A DNA stretch of 64,000 nucleotides from assembly GCF_008831235.1 (NCBI RefSeq), contig NZ_WBKF01000003.1, positions 1 through 64,000 on the forward strand, given 5' to 3'. The stretch comes from Pseudoclavibacter sp. CFCC 11306 (GTDB taxonomy: Bacteria; Actinomycetota; Actinomycetes; Actinomycetales; Microbacteriaceae). How positions within the stretch are numbered: position 1 is the first letter of the stretch; each line of letters opens with the position of its first letter. The notes beneath the pieces were generated by a model. It made no database searches, was not told the DNA's origin, and worked only from the letters and a program-made list of their open reading frames with translations. A program made the translations under genes and the position numbers. Below are positions 47,486 through 57,866 of this stretch, in pieces.

Positions 47486-48709
47486 CTACGCGGTGGCGAC
47501 CTTCTCTGCGATCGAGGCCAGCGCGTCGTGCAGCGGCTGGATGCCCTTGGTGAGCTTCTCAGAGTCGCTCGCCTTCAGCTGCTCGTCGTAGGTCTTGAAC
47601 CCGCCGAGCGCTGACGGGTCGCGGTAGCCGTCGAGCATCTTCTGCACGTTCTCGAACTCCTGGTCGATGGTCTTCACCAGGTCGGGATCGATCTTGTCGA
47701 GGCCGTCGCGCAGCGAAGCGTACGCCTGCTGTGCACCCTCGACGTTGCCTGCGAAGTCGACGAGGTCGATGTGGCTGTAGGCCTCTTCTTCGCCGGTGAT
47801 CTTCGTGGTCGAGACCTCTTCGAGCAGGTCGGCTGCGCCGTTGGCGAGATCCTCGGGCTTCAGGCCTTCGGTGAAGGTCGGGATGACCTGCGTGTTCAGA
47901 ATGTCGACGTTCTTGACCAGCTCGGTCGAGAGGGTCTTGGTCTCGGCAGTGATCGCACCGCCCTGCCAGAGGTCGCGCTCGATGGCGTGGAAGCCGTGCC
48001 AGCCAGCTGCGTCGTCGAGGTTCGACTCGCGCATGTCGATCAGGTAGTCGAGGTTCTGAGCGTTGTCTTCGGGGTTCTCGTTGCCGGGTACGAGGAACCC
48101 GTCGACGGCCGATTCAGCACGCTCGTAGTACGGGCGAGCAGTGGCGTAGGCGGTCTTCGCGCCTTCGACGTCACCGGCCTGCACCTTCGCATCGAGGGCT
48201 TTGACCGTCGAGTCCAACTGGGCGACCTGATCTTTGATGTAGCTGCCGTACGCGGGCACACCGGCGTTGAGGACGTCCTGTGCCGAGCCGCTGGGAGCGG
48301 CGGCTGCCTCACCGGTCACGGTGAAATCGACATACTCGGTGTCTGCGCCAGGGCAGTAGATGCGGTATTTGCCGCCGTCGAGCGTCGAGGTGAAGCTCAC
48401 CGGGTCGAGGCCTGGGGCGAGGTTCTCTTTCTCGCCGATGATTTTCTGGTTGAACAGCAGCTCGACTTCGCTGATCGCCGGCGCGCTCTCGTTCTTGACC
48501 GTGAAGGTCACGGGGCCGGCAGCGGCCTCGGTGGTGTCGAGCTTGCAGGTGTCTTTGCCGTTGTCACTGGCGAGCGTGACATTGACCTGTGCGGCGCCGC
48601 CGGACGACTGTGCCGCATCGCCGCCGTTTGACGAGCACCCTGCCAGGCTGATTCCGGCCAGCACGGCGACGCCGCCGGCGACGAGCACCCGAGTGTGATG
48701 CTTCTTCAT
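47486..48709 (-). CDS. efeO: EfeO iron-binding lipoprotein
   Basis: Extracytoplasmic iron-binding component, 407 residues. A lipoprotein signal with lipobox SLAGCSS (Cys at about 25) is followed by a cupredoxin-like domain (about 40-130, with CKLDTTEAAAGPVTFTVKNES and an IYCPG cysteine). The imelysin-type M75 domain (about 140-400) carries DGWHGFHAIERDLW-like metal ligands (HAIE). Start ATG preceded by GGAGGG; an upstream GTG would add 25 residues and break the signal. Confidence 0.93.
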   Translation of the reverse strand: MKKHHTRVLVAGGVAVLAGISLAGCSSNGGDAAQSSGGAAQVNVTLASDNGKDTCKLDTTEAAAGPVTFTVKNESAPAISEVELLFNQKIIGEKENLAPGLDPVSFTSTLDGGKYRIYCPGADTEYVDFTVTGEAAAAPSGSAQDVLNAGVPAYGSYIKDQVAQLDSTVKALDAKVQAGDVEGAKTAYATARPYYERAESAVDGFLVPGNENPEDNAQNLDYLIDMRESNLDDAAGWHGFHAIERDLWQGGAITAETKTLSTELVKNVDILNTQVIPTFTEGLKPEDLANGAADLLEEVSTTKITGEEEAYSHIDLVDFAGNVEGAQQAYASLRDGLDKIDPDLVKTIDQEFENVQKMLDGYRDPSALGGFKTYDEQLKASDSEKLTKGIQPLHDALASIAEKVATA

Positions 48710-48780
48710 CTGTGTGTTCCCTCCAACTGTCGCGGATCTCTCCGCTCTCTGATTCTCTGCACGGAGCGCAGAGAAAACCG

Positions 48781-50412
48781 TCACTTCGCAGCGGCGCCGG
48801 TCTCGACCGGTGCGTGGTCACCCTCAGCACCGGCCTGCCGCGCAGGATGAACTCCGGCCTCTGCGTCTTCCGCGATCTGATCTTTGGCCCGACGATGATC
48901 GAGCGCGCCCGAGAGCAGCAGACCGGCGGCGACGCTCAGCAGCACGCCGGGAAGCCATCCCCACCACAGAGCACGCTCGGCCGCCTGCTGCTGTGCGTCG
49001 ACGAGGCGATCAGTCACCGCAGCGACCTCGTCGTCGGGGACGACCCAGCCTGCGCCCAGACCGCCGCTGACGCTGACCGTCTTGGTTCCGCTGATGCCGC
49101 CGCCGGCCAGCACCGCGTTCAGCGTGGTGCTCTGCGCGGCGTTGATCAGCGTGCTGCCGCTCGTGCGGGCGCTGTAAGTCTGTCGCTGGCTCCATTGCGC
49201 CTCGAAAGGCCCGGGTGTGCGCTCGAAGTTCAGGCCAGACGGCAGCCGACCGCCGTTGCGTCGCTGCAGATCGGCGACCGTGGGGTTCGTCGGCAGATCG
49301 CTCGGCGTCGGCGACGACACCGTGGTCTCCCACTGACTCTGCTCCACGCCTCCGACGACGCCGTCAGAGACATGGTGCAGTGTCACGTCGTCCTGCCCGT
49401 CGACGGCCAAAGTGATCTGATCGGCGCTTACCTCGGTCAGTCGAACCGAGATGGTCGCCCCCGGTGCCGTACCAGGGCGCTGGGCCTGCAGCGTGTCTCC
49501 CATCGCATCCGTGTGCACGCGAGGCACCAGGGCGAACAGCGCCGCCGCCAGCACCACGGCGCCACCGGCCAGCCACATCTTCAGCCGCAGCCGACGGTGC
49601 AGCGGCACGGTGTGCGAGTCGGGCCAGAAGTAAATAACCAGTACCGGCAGCAGGTAGGCCAGCCAGGCGAGCACCTCGATCAGACGAGGATCGGTCGGAA
49701 TGCCGAACATGCCGGTGATGACCGCGCCCAGTACCGAGGTCTTCGGCATCCAGGCCGAGAAGTCGCCGATCTGCTGCTGCCCGATGACGATCCAGCCTGC
49801 CTCGTGTGCGGTGCGGAAGACGTTCAGCACCAGACCTGCGGCGATGAAGACGAGGAAGATGCCGGTGATGCGAAAGAACTTGCGCAGGTTCAGACGCAGC
49901 CCGCCGACGTAGATCGCGAATCCGATCGCGACGGCCACGAGAATGCCTGCAGCCGCTCCGATGAGCGCGAGGGCCTCGCTCGACTGCGAGGCCTGAATGG
50001 CGGCAAGCAGAAAGACAGCGGTCTCGAACCCCTCTTTGACCACGGCGAGAAACGCCATTCCGGCAAGCGCGTATGCGCCGCCCGCGTTCAGCGCGCTCGA
50101 GGCGTCGTGCTCGAGGTCGCGCTTCATGCTTTTGGCGTGGTGGTTCATCCACAGAATCATCGTCGTGACGAAGACCACGGCGATGGCCCCGATGACGGTC
50201 TCGAGGGCCTCCTGCTGGGCCTGAGGCAGATTCATGGAGAGGGTCTGCAGCAGCACGCCGACGGCGATGCTGAGCAGCACCGCAGCGGTGACGCCGACGA
50301 TCAGGGGCCTGAGCGGCTTGCCGTTCTTGCGCAGGAACGCAGCGATGATGCCGACGATCAGCGTGGCTTCGAGGCCCTCGCGCAGGCCGATCAAAAACGT
50401 GCCGAGAAACAC
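48781..50412 (-). CDS. efeU: EfeU iron permease with long C-terminal extension
   Basis: FTR1-family ferrous/ferric permease. From the GTG it has 543 residues. Two REXXE-type iron-binding motifs are present: REGLE at 11-15 and KEGFE at 126-130, in seven membrane helices up to about residue 275. After that a further helix leads to a soluble domain of about 170 residues (VHTDAMGDTLQAQ onward, with GAGWVVPDDEV) and a last helix near 490-510. Usual EfeU proteins end near 280 residues, so the extension is extra. Start is uncertain: GTG at 50412 gives the normal family N terminus. Confidence 0.9.
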   Translation of the reverse strand: MFLGTFLIGLREGLEATLIVGIIAAFLRKNGKPLRPLIVGVTAAVLLSIAVGVLLQTLSMNLPQAQQEALETVIGAIAVVFVTTMILWMNHHAKSMKRDLEHDASSALNAGGAYALAGMAFLAVVKEGFETAVFLLAAIQASQSSEALALIGAAAGILVAVAIGFAIYVGGLRLNLRKFFRITGIFLVFIAAGLVLNVFRTAHEAGWIVIGQQQIGDFSAWMPKTSVLGAVITGMFGIPTDPRLIEVLAWLAYLLPVLVIYFWPDSHTVPLHRRLRLKMWLAGGAVVLAAALFALVPRVHTDAMGDTLQAQRPGTAPGATISVRLTEVSADQITLAVDGQDDVTLHHVSDGVVGGVEQSQWETTVSSPTPSDLPTNPTVADLQRRNGGRLPSGLNFERTPGPFEAQWSQRQTYSARTSGSTLINAAQSTTLNAVLAGGGISGTKTVSVSGGLGAGWVVPDDEVAAVTDRLVDAQQQAAERALWWGWLPGVLLSVAAGLLLSGALDHRRAKDQIAEDAEAGVHPARQAGAEGDHAPVETGAAAK

Positions 50413-50763
50413 ACCGTTCCAATCATCAGATGAAGTGTGGACTCGCCTGACACTAGCACCGGGAGTGACCGTACACACGGGGTTGATCACTATTCGGGAA
50501 TCCGAATTTCTGGCTCCGGGAAGCCGTACTTTTTTGTCTGTCTCACGCAACCGGGTCCTGTGCGATTGTCGACGCCTGTTGGCGGCCCTCGCTCAGCCGT
50601 TCACGCAGGTAGATCGCCTCTGCGGTCGAACGGCGAGACTGCGCCCCCGACGAACGACGCAGCGTTCGGATTCCGCGGCAGAGCCGGCCTTCGGCGGCGG
50701 TTTCCCCGCGGTGGGCAGCGAGCCGCTGCCCGTGTGTCGGCGGCTGGTGCCACAATGGTCGGC
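50413..50763. other. efeU / mshB-like divergent intergenic region
   Basis: 350 bases without a credible gene. It holds a perfect inverted repeat ATTCGG-GAAT-CCGAAT at 50492-50507, 80 bases from the efeU start, which is a candidate operator for iron or pH control. I do not see a classical DtxR box. A TTTTTT run is at 50530. A GC-rich stretch (50560-50740) precedes the deacetylase start. Confidence 0.5.
50751..50756 (+). promoter_or_regulatory. -10 element for the MshB-like gene (leaderless)
   Basis: CACAAT seven bases before the ATG at 50764 and no ribosome binding site. Confidence 0.35.
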
Positions 50764-52119
50764 ATGGAGAATTCCGCCAAACGCGTGCTCTTTGTGCACG
50801 CGCATCCCGACGACGAGACGCTCTGGAGCGGTGGCACGATCGCCACATATGCCGCCCAGGGCGCTCAGGTCACCGTACTCACCGCGACGCGCGGCGAGCT
50901 CGGCGAGGTGATTCCCGAGTCGCTGAAGTACCTCGAACACGATCAGCCCGAGTTCTCAGCGGCACGCGAGGCCGAACTCAGCCAGGCGGTGCGACAGCTT
51001 GGGGTCACTGACCATCGATGGCTCGGCGGTCTGCACGCCAAGCCCGCCGACGTCGCGCTGCATCGCTACAGCGACTCGGGCATGCAGTGGGGGCCTGGCG
51101 GGGTCGCCGAGCCTGCCGATGACTCCCCCGAGAACGCCTTGGCAAACGCCCCGCTCGATCAGGTCGCCGAAGACATCCAGGCGGTCATCCAACAGGTGCG
51201 GCCGCATGCGATCGTCACGTACAACGCCATCGGCGGCTACGGACACCCCGACCATGTCATGGTGCATCGAGCGACCCAGCGCGCCTTCGACGCCGCCCAT
51301 CTCGACGACGAGGCATGGCATCCGTCGACGCTCTTCGCGGTGCAGCGTCCGCGCAGCGCAGTGCGGCGCGACGCCGCACGCACTCGGGCCAACAGCAGAT
51401 TCGAGCCACTGCCCCACAGCCGTCAGGTGACGGTGCCCGACCGGCAGATCGACACCAGTGTCGATGTGCGGCCCTTCCACGATCAGATTCGTCGGGCCAT
51501 GCAGTGCTACCGCACCCAGCTGATCGTCGAAGGCGATTACTACGCTCTTTCGAACGGCACCGGCGGCCCAGTTCCCGGCTTCGAGTACTTCACCGAGATC
51601 GGCGGGCGCGCCTACGCGGCGTCGCCAGACGCTCAGCGCGATCTGGTCAACGGCTGGGAGCCGATCAGAAGCGGCCGATCAGAGGTCTATTACAGCCCGC
51701 CGACCGGGGCCGTCACGACCGGCAGACGACGCATCGTGCACTCGGTGCTCACGCCGATTCTGCTCATTCTGCTCGGCGTGCTGGTCACGTTCATCACCAC
51801 TTTCAGTCACAACGCCGTCTGGCGTCCGACAGGTTCTGCCTCGCCGACGATTCCCTACGGTCTCGTCTTCTCGCTGGTCGCGCTGCTCGGCGTCGCTCTG
51901 GCGCTGCGACTCGAGCTCGCAGGCCGATGGTCGGCGGCCTGGTATGCCGTCGGCGTCTGGGTGACCATGTTCGTGTTCGCCGCCTCGCCACCGACGCAGG
52001 GTGTGATCATCAGCGGCCTCGGCGTCAACGGCTATATCTGGCTCTACGGCGGCATGCTGGCCGTCGCGGTTCTCGCGGTGGCTCCGCTGCCTCACCGCAG
52101 CGGCAGCCATTCGAACTGA
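50764..52119 (+). CDS. MshB-like GlcNAc-PI deacetylase fused to a four-helix membrane domain
   Basis: 451 residues. The N-terminal 300 are a PIG-L/LmbE zinc deacetylase with HPDDE (14-18) and HPDH (161-164). This matches MshB, which deacetylates GlcNAc-Ins for mycothiol. The C-terminal part (about 325-445) carries four membrane helices and ends with a short polar tail. Stand-alone MshB has no membrane part. The last helix-free link (about 300-325) has a RRRIVHS basic stretch. It is close to fdxA-dapC, as mshB is in mycobacteria, but whether it is the mycothiol enzyme is inferred. Confidence 0.82.
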   Translation: MENSAKRVLFVHAHPDDETLWSGGTIATYAAQGAQVTVLTATRGELGEVIPESLKYLEHDQPEFSAAREAELSQAVRQLGVTDHRWLGGLHAKPADVALHRYSDSGMQWGPGGVAEPADDSPENALANAPLDQVAEDIQAVIQQVRPHAIVTYNAIGGYGHPDHVMVHRATQRAFDAAHLDDEAWHPSTLFAVQRPRSAVRRDAARTRANSRFEPLPHSRQVTVPDRQIDTSVDVRPFHDQIRRAMQCYRTQLIVEGDYYALSNGTGGPVPGFEYFTEIGGRAYAASPDAQRDLVNGWEPIRSGRSEVYYSPPTGAVTTGRRRIVHSVLTPILLILLGVLVTFITTFSHNAVWRPTGSASPTIPYGLVFSLVALLGVALALRLELAGRWSAAWYAVGVWVTMFVFAASPPTQGVIISGLGVNGYIWLYGGMLAVAVLAVAPLPHRSGSHSN

Positions 52120-52235
52120 GGCCGAGAGCGACCAGGCCGTCGGCATCAGCTCGCTGCAGCTGGTGAGGACATCCTCATCGTCTGGCGGCAGCGCCTGGCG
52201 GTACACTTGCGGGAAGACTTTCGGAGGCTGATTCT

Positions 52236-52562
52236 GTGACCTATGTCATCGCACTGCCCTGTGTCGATGTCAAAGACCGCGCCTGCATCGAGGAGTGCCC
52301 GGTCGACTGCATCTACGAGGGCGATCGCACCCTGTACATCCACCCAGACGAATGCGTCGACTGCGGTGCCTGCGAACCGGTCTGCCCGGTCGAGGCGATC
52401 TACTACGAAGACGACCTGCCCGAAGAATGGTCTGACTACTACCGCATCAACGTCGACTTCTTCCAAGAGCTCGGTTCGCCCGGCGGTGCCGCCAAGGTCG
52501 GCCCGACCGGCTACGATCATCCCGCCGTTCGCGATCTGCCGCCGCAGGGTGAGGGCCACTGA
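52236..52562 (+). CDS. fdxA: Seven-iron ferredoxin
   Basis: Electron carrier with [3Fe-4S] and [4Fe-4S] clusters. 108 residues, with cysteines at 9, 17, 21, 25, 40, 43, 46 and 50 in the arrangement CV-N7-CIEECPVDC and CVDCGACEPVC. The C-terminal segment (SDYYRINVDFFQELGSPGGA) is typical. Start is GTG with CGGAGG eight bases before. dapC begins three bases after its stop. Confidence 0.95.
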   Translation: MTYVIALPCVDVKDRACIEECPVDCIYEGDRTLYIHPDECVDCGACEPVCPVEAIYYEDDLPEEWSDYYRINVDFFQELGSPGGAAKVGPTGYDHPAVRDLPPQGEGH

Positions 52563-52565
52563 CGC

Positions 52566-53672
52566 ATGCCACGCAATCTCGTCGCGCAGACTCCGACCTA
52601 CCCTTGGGAACAGCTGAAGCCGATTCGCGAACGCGCCGCACAGCATCCTGACGGGCCCGTCGATCTCTCGATCGGGTCGCCTGTCGACCCGGTTCCCGAC
52701 CTTGTGCAGCGCGCACTGGCCGATCACGCCGACACGCCGGGCTACGGCACCGCCGCGGGTTCGCCGGCCCTTCGGGAGGCCATCGCGGGCTGGTACGGCC
52801 GCCGCCGAGGGGTGGAGCTCGACACCGACGCGGTCATGCCCACGATCGGCTCGAAAGAGTTCATCGCACAGCTCGCGCTCTGGCTCGGGCTGGGGCCAGA
52901 TGACGTCGTGGTGCAGCCCGTCGTGCACTACCCCACCTATGCGGTCGGCGCGGATGCGACAGGCGCACGGCTGGTGAGCAGCGACGATCCCGACGAATGG
53001 CCGGCTGGCACTCGTCTGATCTGGCTGAACTCCCCCGGCAACCCAGACGGCCGCGTGAACGACGTGCAGCTGCTGCGTCGAGCCGTCGCGCGGGCCCGCG
53101 AGCTCGACGCGATCATCGTGCAGGACGAATGCTATGCCGAGCTGGGCTGGGAGGCCCCGTGGGATGCGCACGTGCCCTGCATCCTGGAAGACGCCGTCAC
53201 CGACGGCGACCTGCACAACGTGCTGTCGATGTACTCCCTCAGCAAGCAGTCCAACATGGCGGGCTACCGTACCGGCATCGTCGCCGGTGACCCGAAGCTC
53301 GTGCAGTCGCTGGTCAACCTGCGCAAGCAGTTCGGGCTCTCGCTGCCACGTCCGATCCAGGCCGCGATGACCGCAGCGCTGGACGACGACGAACACGTCC
53401 AGGTTCAGAAGGCTGTCTACCGTCGGCGTCGCGAACTGCTGCTGCCCGCGGCACGCACCTGGGGCCTGCAGATCTCTGACAGCACTGCGGGCCTCTACCT
53501 GTGGGGCACTCGTGGCGAGGACGGCTGGGACACCATGCGCGCACTCGCTGAGCTGGGTGTCATCGGCGGCCCCGGGCACTTCTACGGTTCGGCCGGCGAG
53601 CGGTATGTGCGTCTCGCACTCACGGCGACCGATGCCGCGATCGAGACCGCCGCAGCTCGCCTGTCGCTCTGA
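52566..53672 (+). CDS. dapC: Succinyldiaminopimelate aminotransferase
   Basis: PLP aminotransferase making N-succinyl-LL-diaminopimelate. 368 residues. It begins with TPTYPWEQLKPIRERAAQHPDG, typical of actinobacterial DapC. NSPGNPDG (about 157-164) contacts the cofactor, and the PLP lysine is in SMYSLSKQSNMAGYRTG (about 228). The fdxA-dapC pair is conserved in Actinobacteria. With dapD and dapE it gives three steps of the succinylase branch in this window. Confidence 0.93.
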   Translation: MPRNLVAQTPTYPWEQLKPIRERAAQHPDGPVDLSIGSPVDPVPDLVQRALADHADTPGYGTAAGSPALREAIAGWYGRRRGVELDTDAVMPTIGSKEFIAQLALWLGLGPDDVVVQPVVHYPTYAVGADATGARLVSSDDPDEWPAGTRLIWLNSPGNPDGRVNDVQLLRRAVARARELDAIIVQDECYAELGWEAPWDAHVPCILEDAVTDGDLHNVLSMYSLSKQSNMAGYRTGIVAGDPKLVQSLVNLRKQFGLSLPRPIQAAMTAALDDDEHVQVQKAVYRRRRELLLPAARTWGLQISDSTAGLYLWGTRGEDGWDTMRALAELGVIGGPGHFYGSAGERYVRLALTATDAAIETAAARLSL

Positions 53673-53990
53673 CCTGCGGGCGGCACCGGCACATCCGCCT
53701 GATGCCTCTCGATCACATCGACGGCTGACCGCCGCGAACGCAGCGAACACACGAGACGCGATCGTCACGGTGCGCCGTCGCATGAACTCTTTGCGCTGCT
53801 CATATCACGCACACTTTGTGCCTCTCATACAGAGAGCCTTGTGCTGGGCTGACAGTCTTTGGCGAGGTTCTCCGACACCTACCGGCGAATCCCGGGCTCG
53901 ATTTCATGAACCGACCCGCACCTCGTAGGATTGCGTTTGACCGTGCTACAACGCCGTGACGCCGTCACACATCAGTAAAGGGAGACAGCA
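53673..53990. other. dapC-gltA intergenic region with gltA promoter
   Basis: 318 bases without a gene. The best promoter for gltA is TTCATG-N17-TAGGAT near 53903-53931. A second TTGACC lies closer to the start. No clear terminator for dapC is seen. Confidence 0.4.
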
Positions 53991-55277
53991 GTGAGCGACC
54001 GCAACAAAACTGTGAAGCTGATTCATCCGAACGGTGAGACCGAGTTCCCCATCCTTGAGACGACGGCGGGACACGATGCGATCGACTTCACAAAGCTCAC
54101 CAAGAACACGGGGCTGACGTCGTTCGATCCAGGTTTCGTGAACACCGCCTCGACCAAGTCGAACATCACATTCATCGACGGTGACGAAGGCATCCTGCGC
54201 TATCGCGGGTATCCCATCGAGCAGCTTGCCGAGCACTCTAGCTTTCTCGAGGTCGCCTGGCTGCTGATCCACGGAGAGCTGCCCACGCCCGAGGAGCTGA
54301 CCGACTTCGAGTACCGAGTGATGCATCACAACATGCTGAACGAAGACTTCAAACGCTACTTCGACGTCTTTCCCAAAGAAGCACACCCGATGTCGGTGCT
54401 CGCCAGCGCGGTAAGCGCCCTGTCGACCTTCTATCAGGATTCGCTCGACACGCAGGATGCCTACCAAGTCAAGGTCTCGTCGGTGCGTCTGCTCGCGAAG
54501 ATGCCGGTACTCGCCGCCTATGCACTCAAGCGCAGCCTGGGTCAGCCGCTGATGTACCCCGACAACAAGCTCGGCTACGTCGACAACTTTCTGCGTCTGA
54601 CCTTCGGCATGCCCACTGAGGAGTACGAGGTCAACCCGGTTGTGAGCCGTGCCCTCGAACGTCTGCTCATTCTGCACGCCGACCATGAGCAGAACGCGTC
54701 GACCTCGACCGTTCGCCTCGTCGGCTCGACGCAGGCGAACATCTTCGCCAGCGTGTCGTCAGGCATCAACGCCCTGTTCGGGCCCTTGCACGGCGGAGCG
54801 AACGAGGCCGTGCTCACCATGCTGGAGCAGATCCGCGAGTCGGGCATGAGCGTCGGCGACTTCGTCGAGAAGGTCAAGAACAAAGAGTCGGGCATCCGCC
54901 TGATGGGCTTCGGCCACCGTGTCTACAAGAACTACGACCCGCGCGCCAAGATCGTCAAGGCCTCGGCAGAGTCAGTGCTCAACGAGCTGGGCGTCCACGA
55001 CCCGCTGCTCGAGATCGCCACCGAACTCGAAGAGATCGCGCTCAAAGACGACTACTTCCAGTCACGTCGTCTGTACCCGAACATCGACTTCTACACCGGC
55101 GTCATTTACAAAGCGATGGGCTTCCCCACGAAGTTCTTCACCGTGCTGTTCGCCATCGGGCGTCTGCCCGGCTGGATCGCGCAGTGGCGCGAGCAGAACG
55201 ATGACCCGACCACGAAGATCGGTCGCCCGCATCAGCTCTACATGGGCAACGTCGAGCGCAACTATCCCGGCATCTGA
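53991..55277 (+). CDS. gltA: Citrate synthase
   Basis: Condenses oxaloacetate and acetyl-CoA. 428 residues of the large (type II) form. Catalytic histidines are in GGANEAVL-region (LHGGANEA) and in GFGHRVYKNYDPRAK (about 304-318), and the aspartate is in NIDFYTGVIYKAMG. The beta-sheet N-terminal domain of the hexameric type is present (VKLIHPNGETEFPIL). Start is GTG with AAGGGAG before it. A rho-independent terminator follows. Confidence 0.96.
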   Translation: MSDRNKTVKLIHPNGETEFPILETTAGHDAIDFTKLTKNTGLTSFDPGFVNTASTKSNITFIDGDEGILRYRGYPIEQLAEHSSFLEVAWLLIHGELPTPEELTDFEYRVMHHNMLNEDFKRYFDVFPKEAHPMSVLASAVSALSTFYQDSLDTQDAYQVKVSSVRLLAKMPVLAAYALKRSLGQPLMYPDNKLGYVDNFLRLTFGMPTEEYEVNPVVSRALERLLILHADHEQNASTSTVRLVGSTQANIFASVSSGINALFGPLHGGANEAVLTMLEQIRESGMSVGDFVEKVKNKESGIRLMGFGHRVYKNYDPRAKIVKASAESVLNELGVHDPLLEIATELEEIALKDDYFQSRRLYPNIDFYTGVIYKAMGFPTKFFTVLFAIGRLPGWIAQWREQNDDPTTKIGRPHQLYMGNVERNYPGI

Positions 55278-55292
55278 CCGTCGGCGTTCTGA

Positions 55293-55331
55293 AGCCCTGG
55301 CCTCCAGCTCACACTGGGGTCAGGGCTTTTT
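55293..55331 (+). terminator. gltA rho-independent terminator
   Basis: AGCCCTG pairs with CAGGGCT, with further pairing inside (CCAG/CTGG), and TTTTT follows. It begins 16 bases after the stop. Confidence 0.85.
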
Positions 55332-55335
55332 GCTG

Positions 55336-55412
55336 TCTGCTTTGTGCCTTCTGCCCTCTGCCCTCTGCCTTCTGCCGTCTGCCGTCTGCACTCTGCAGTC
55401 CGCCTTCTACCC
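55336..55412. repeat. Heptanucleotide microsatellite (TCTGCCN x11)
   Basis: Eleven 7-base units in perfect register, TCTGCCC/T/G with variants such as TGTGCCT, TCTGCAC, TCCGCCT and TCTACCC at the ends. It lies just after the gltA terminator. Copy number may vary between strains. Confidence 0.85.
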
Positions 55413-55475
55413 GCTGCTACAGCACCGCTCCGCCAGCCCGTGCACACTTCCGCTAAGATCACACGCATTCTGACA

Positions 55476-55582
55476 AAACCGTGATCGCACCAGCCAAACC
55501 GTGAACATGCCAGCGAAATCGTGACCTCTGGCAACCAGACCCAGACCGCGCAAGCCAAACCGTGACTACCGGCAACCGTGTC
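55476..55582. repeat. Degenerate ~20-bp tandem repeat (AAACCGTGA)
   Basis: The core AAACCGTGA starts at 55476, 55496, 55516 (as AAATCGTGA) and 55557, and a weaker CAACCGTGT occurs at 55573. Steps are 20, 20, 41 (two periods) and about 16. A GCCA or GCAA often precedes the core. No gene is present. Confidence 0.7.
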
Positions 55583-55654
55583 GAGGTGACGTGTCGAGCT
55601 GGTTTGAGTTCCGGCGGTGTGATCTGCTGCGGTACAAGGCACAAGGCACACAGA

Positions 55655-55701
55655 AAGAGCGGGTGGTCAGTGGGCATTGCTGCCACTGACCACCCGCTCT
55701 T
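55655..55701 (-). terminator. typA terminator (19-bp perfect stem)
   Basis: A perfect 19-bp stem (AAGAGCGGGTGGTCAGTGG and its complement) with a 9-base loop, 70 bases downstream of the typA stop. On the minus strand a TT-CTTT-like T-rich tail follows. It could stop transcripts from either side. Confidence 0.7.
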
Positions 55702-55771
55702 GAGACGAATGTCGCTCCGCGGCGCGGGCACTCCGAAAAACGAGTGCTACGCCGCGTAGACGCCGCGCGAC

Positions 55772-57679
<1,908 letters not shown>

Positions 57680-57779
57680 CAGGTTCATCCTCAAAATGTG
57701 TGTGTGCCAGGTCGGGCACGGAACAGACGGCGGTCGGCAACCGCCGGGGCTCCATCGAGACGAAACGAGGAGCCAATCT

Positions 57780-57801
57780 ATCTTAGTTCACACGCGTGAA
57801 C
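57780..57801 (-). promoter_or_regulatory. -10 element and inverted repeat upstream of typA
   Basis: TAAGAT on the minus strand (57780-57785) is preceded by GTTCAC-N4-GTGAAC (57786-57801), an inverted repeat placed where a regulator could control the promoter. Further down the leader, GGCGGT-N5-ACCGCC can form a hairpin. Confidence 0.35.
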
Positions 57802-57866
57802 ATGGCGAACGCCATTCTGACGGCGTCGAACCTTCAGCCACCTGCACCCGGTATTCTGTGCCCTGT

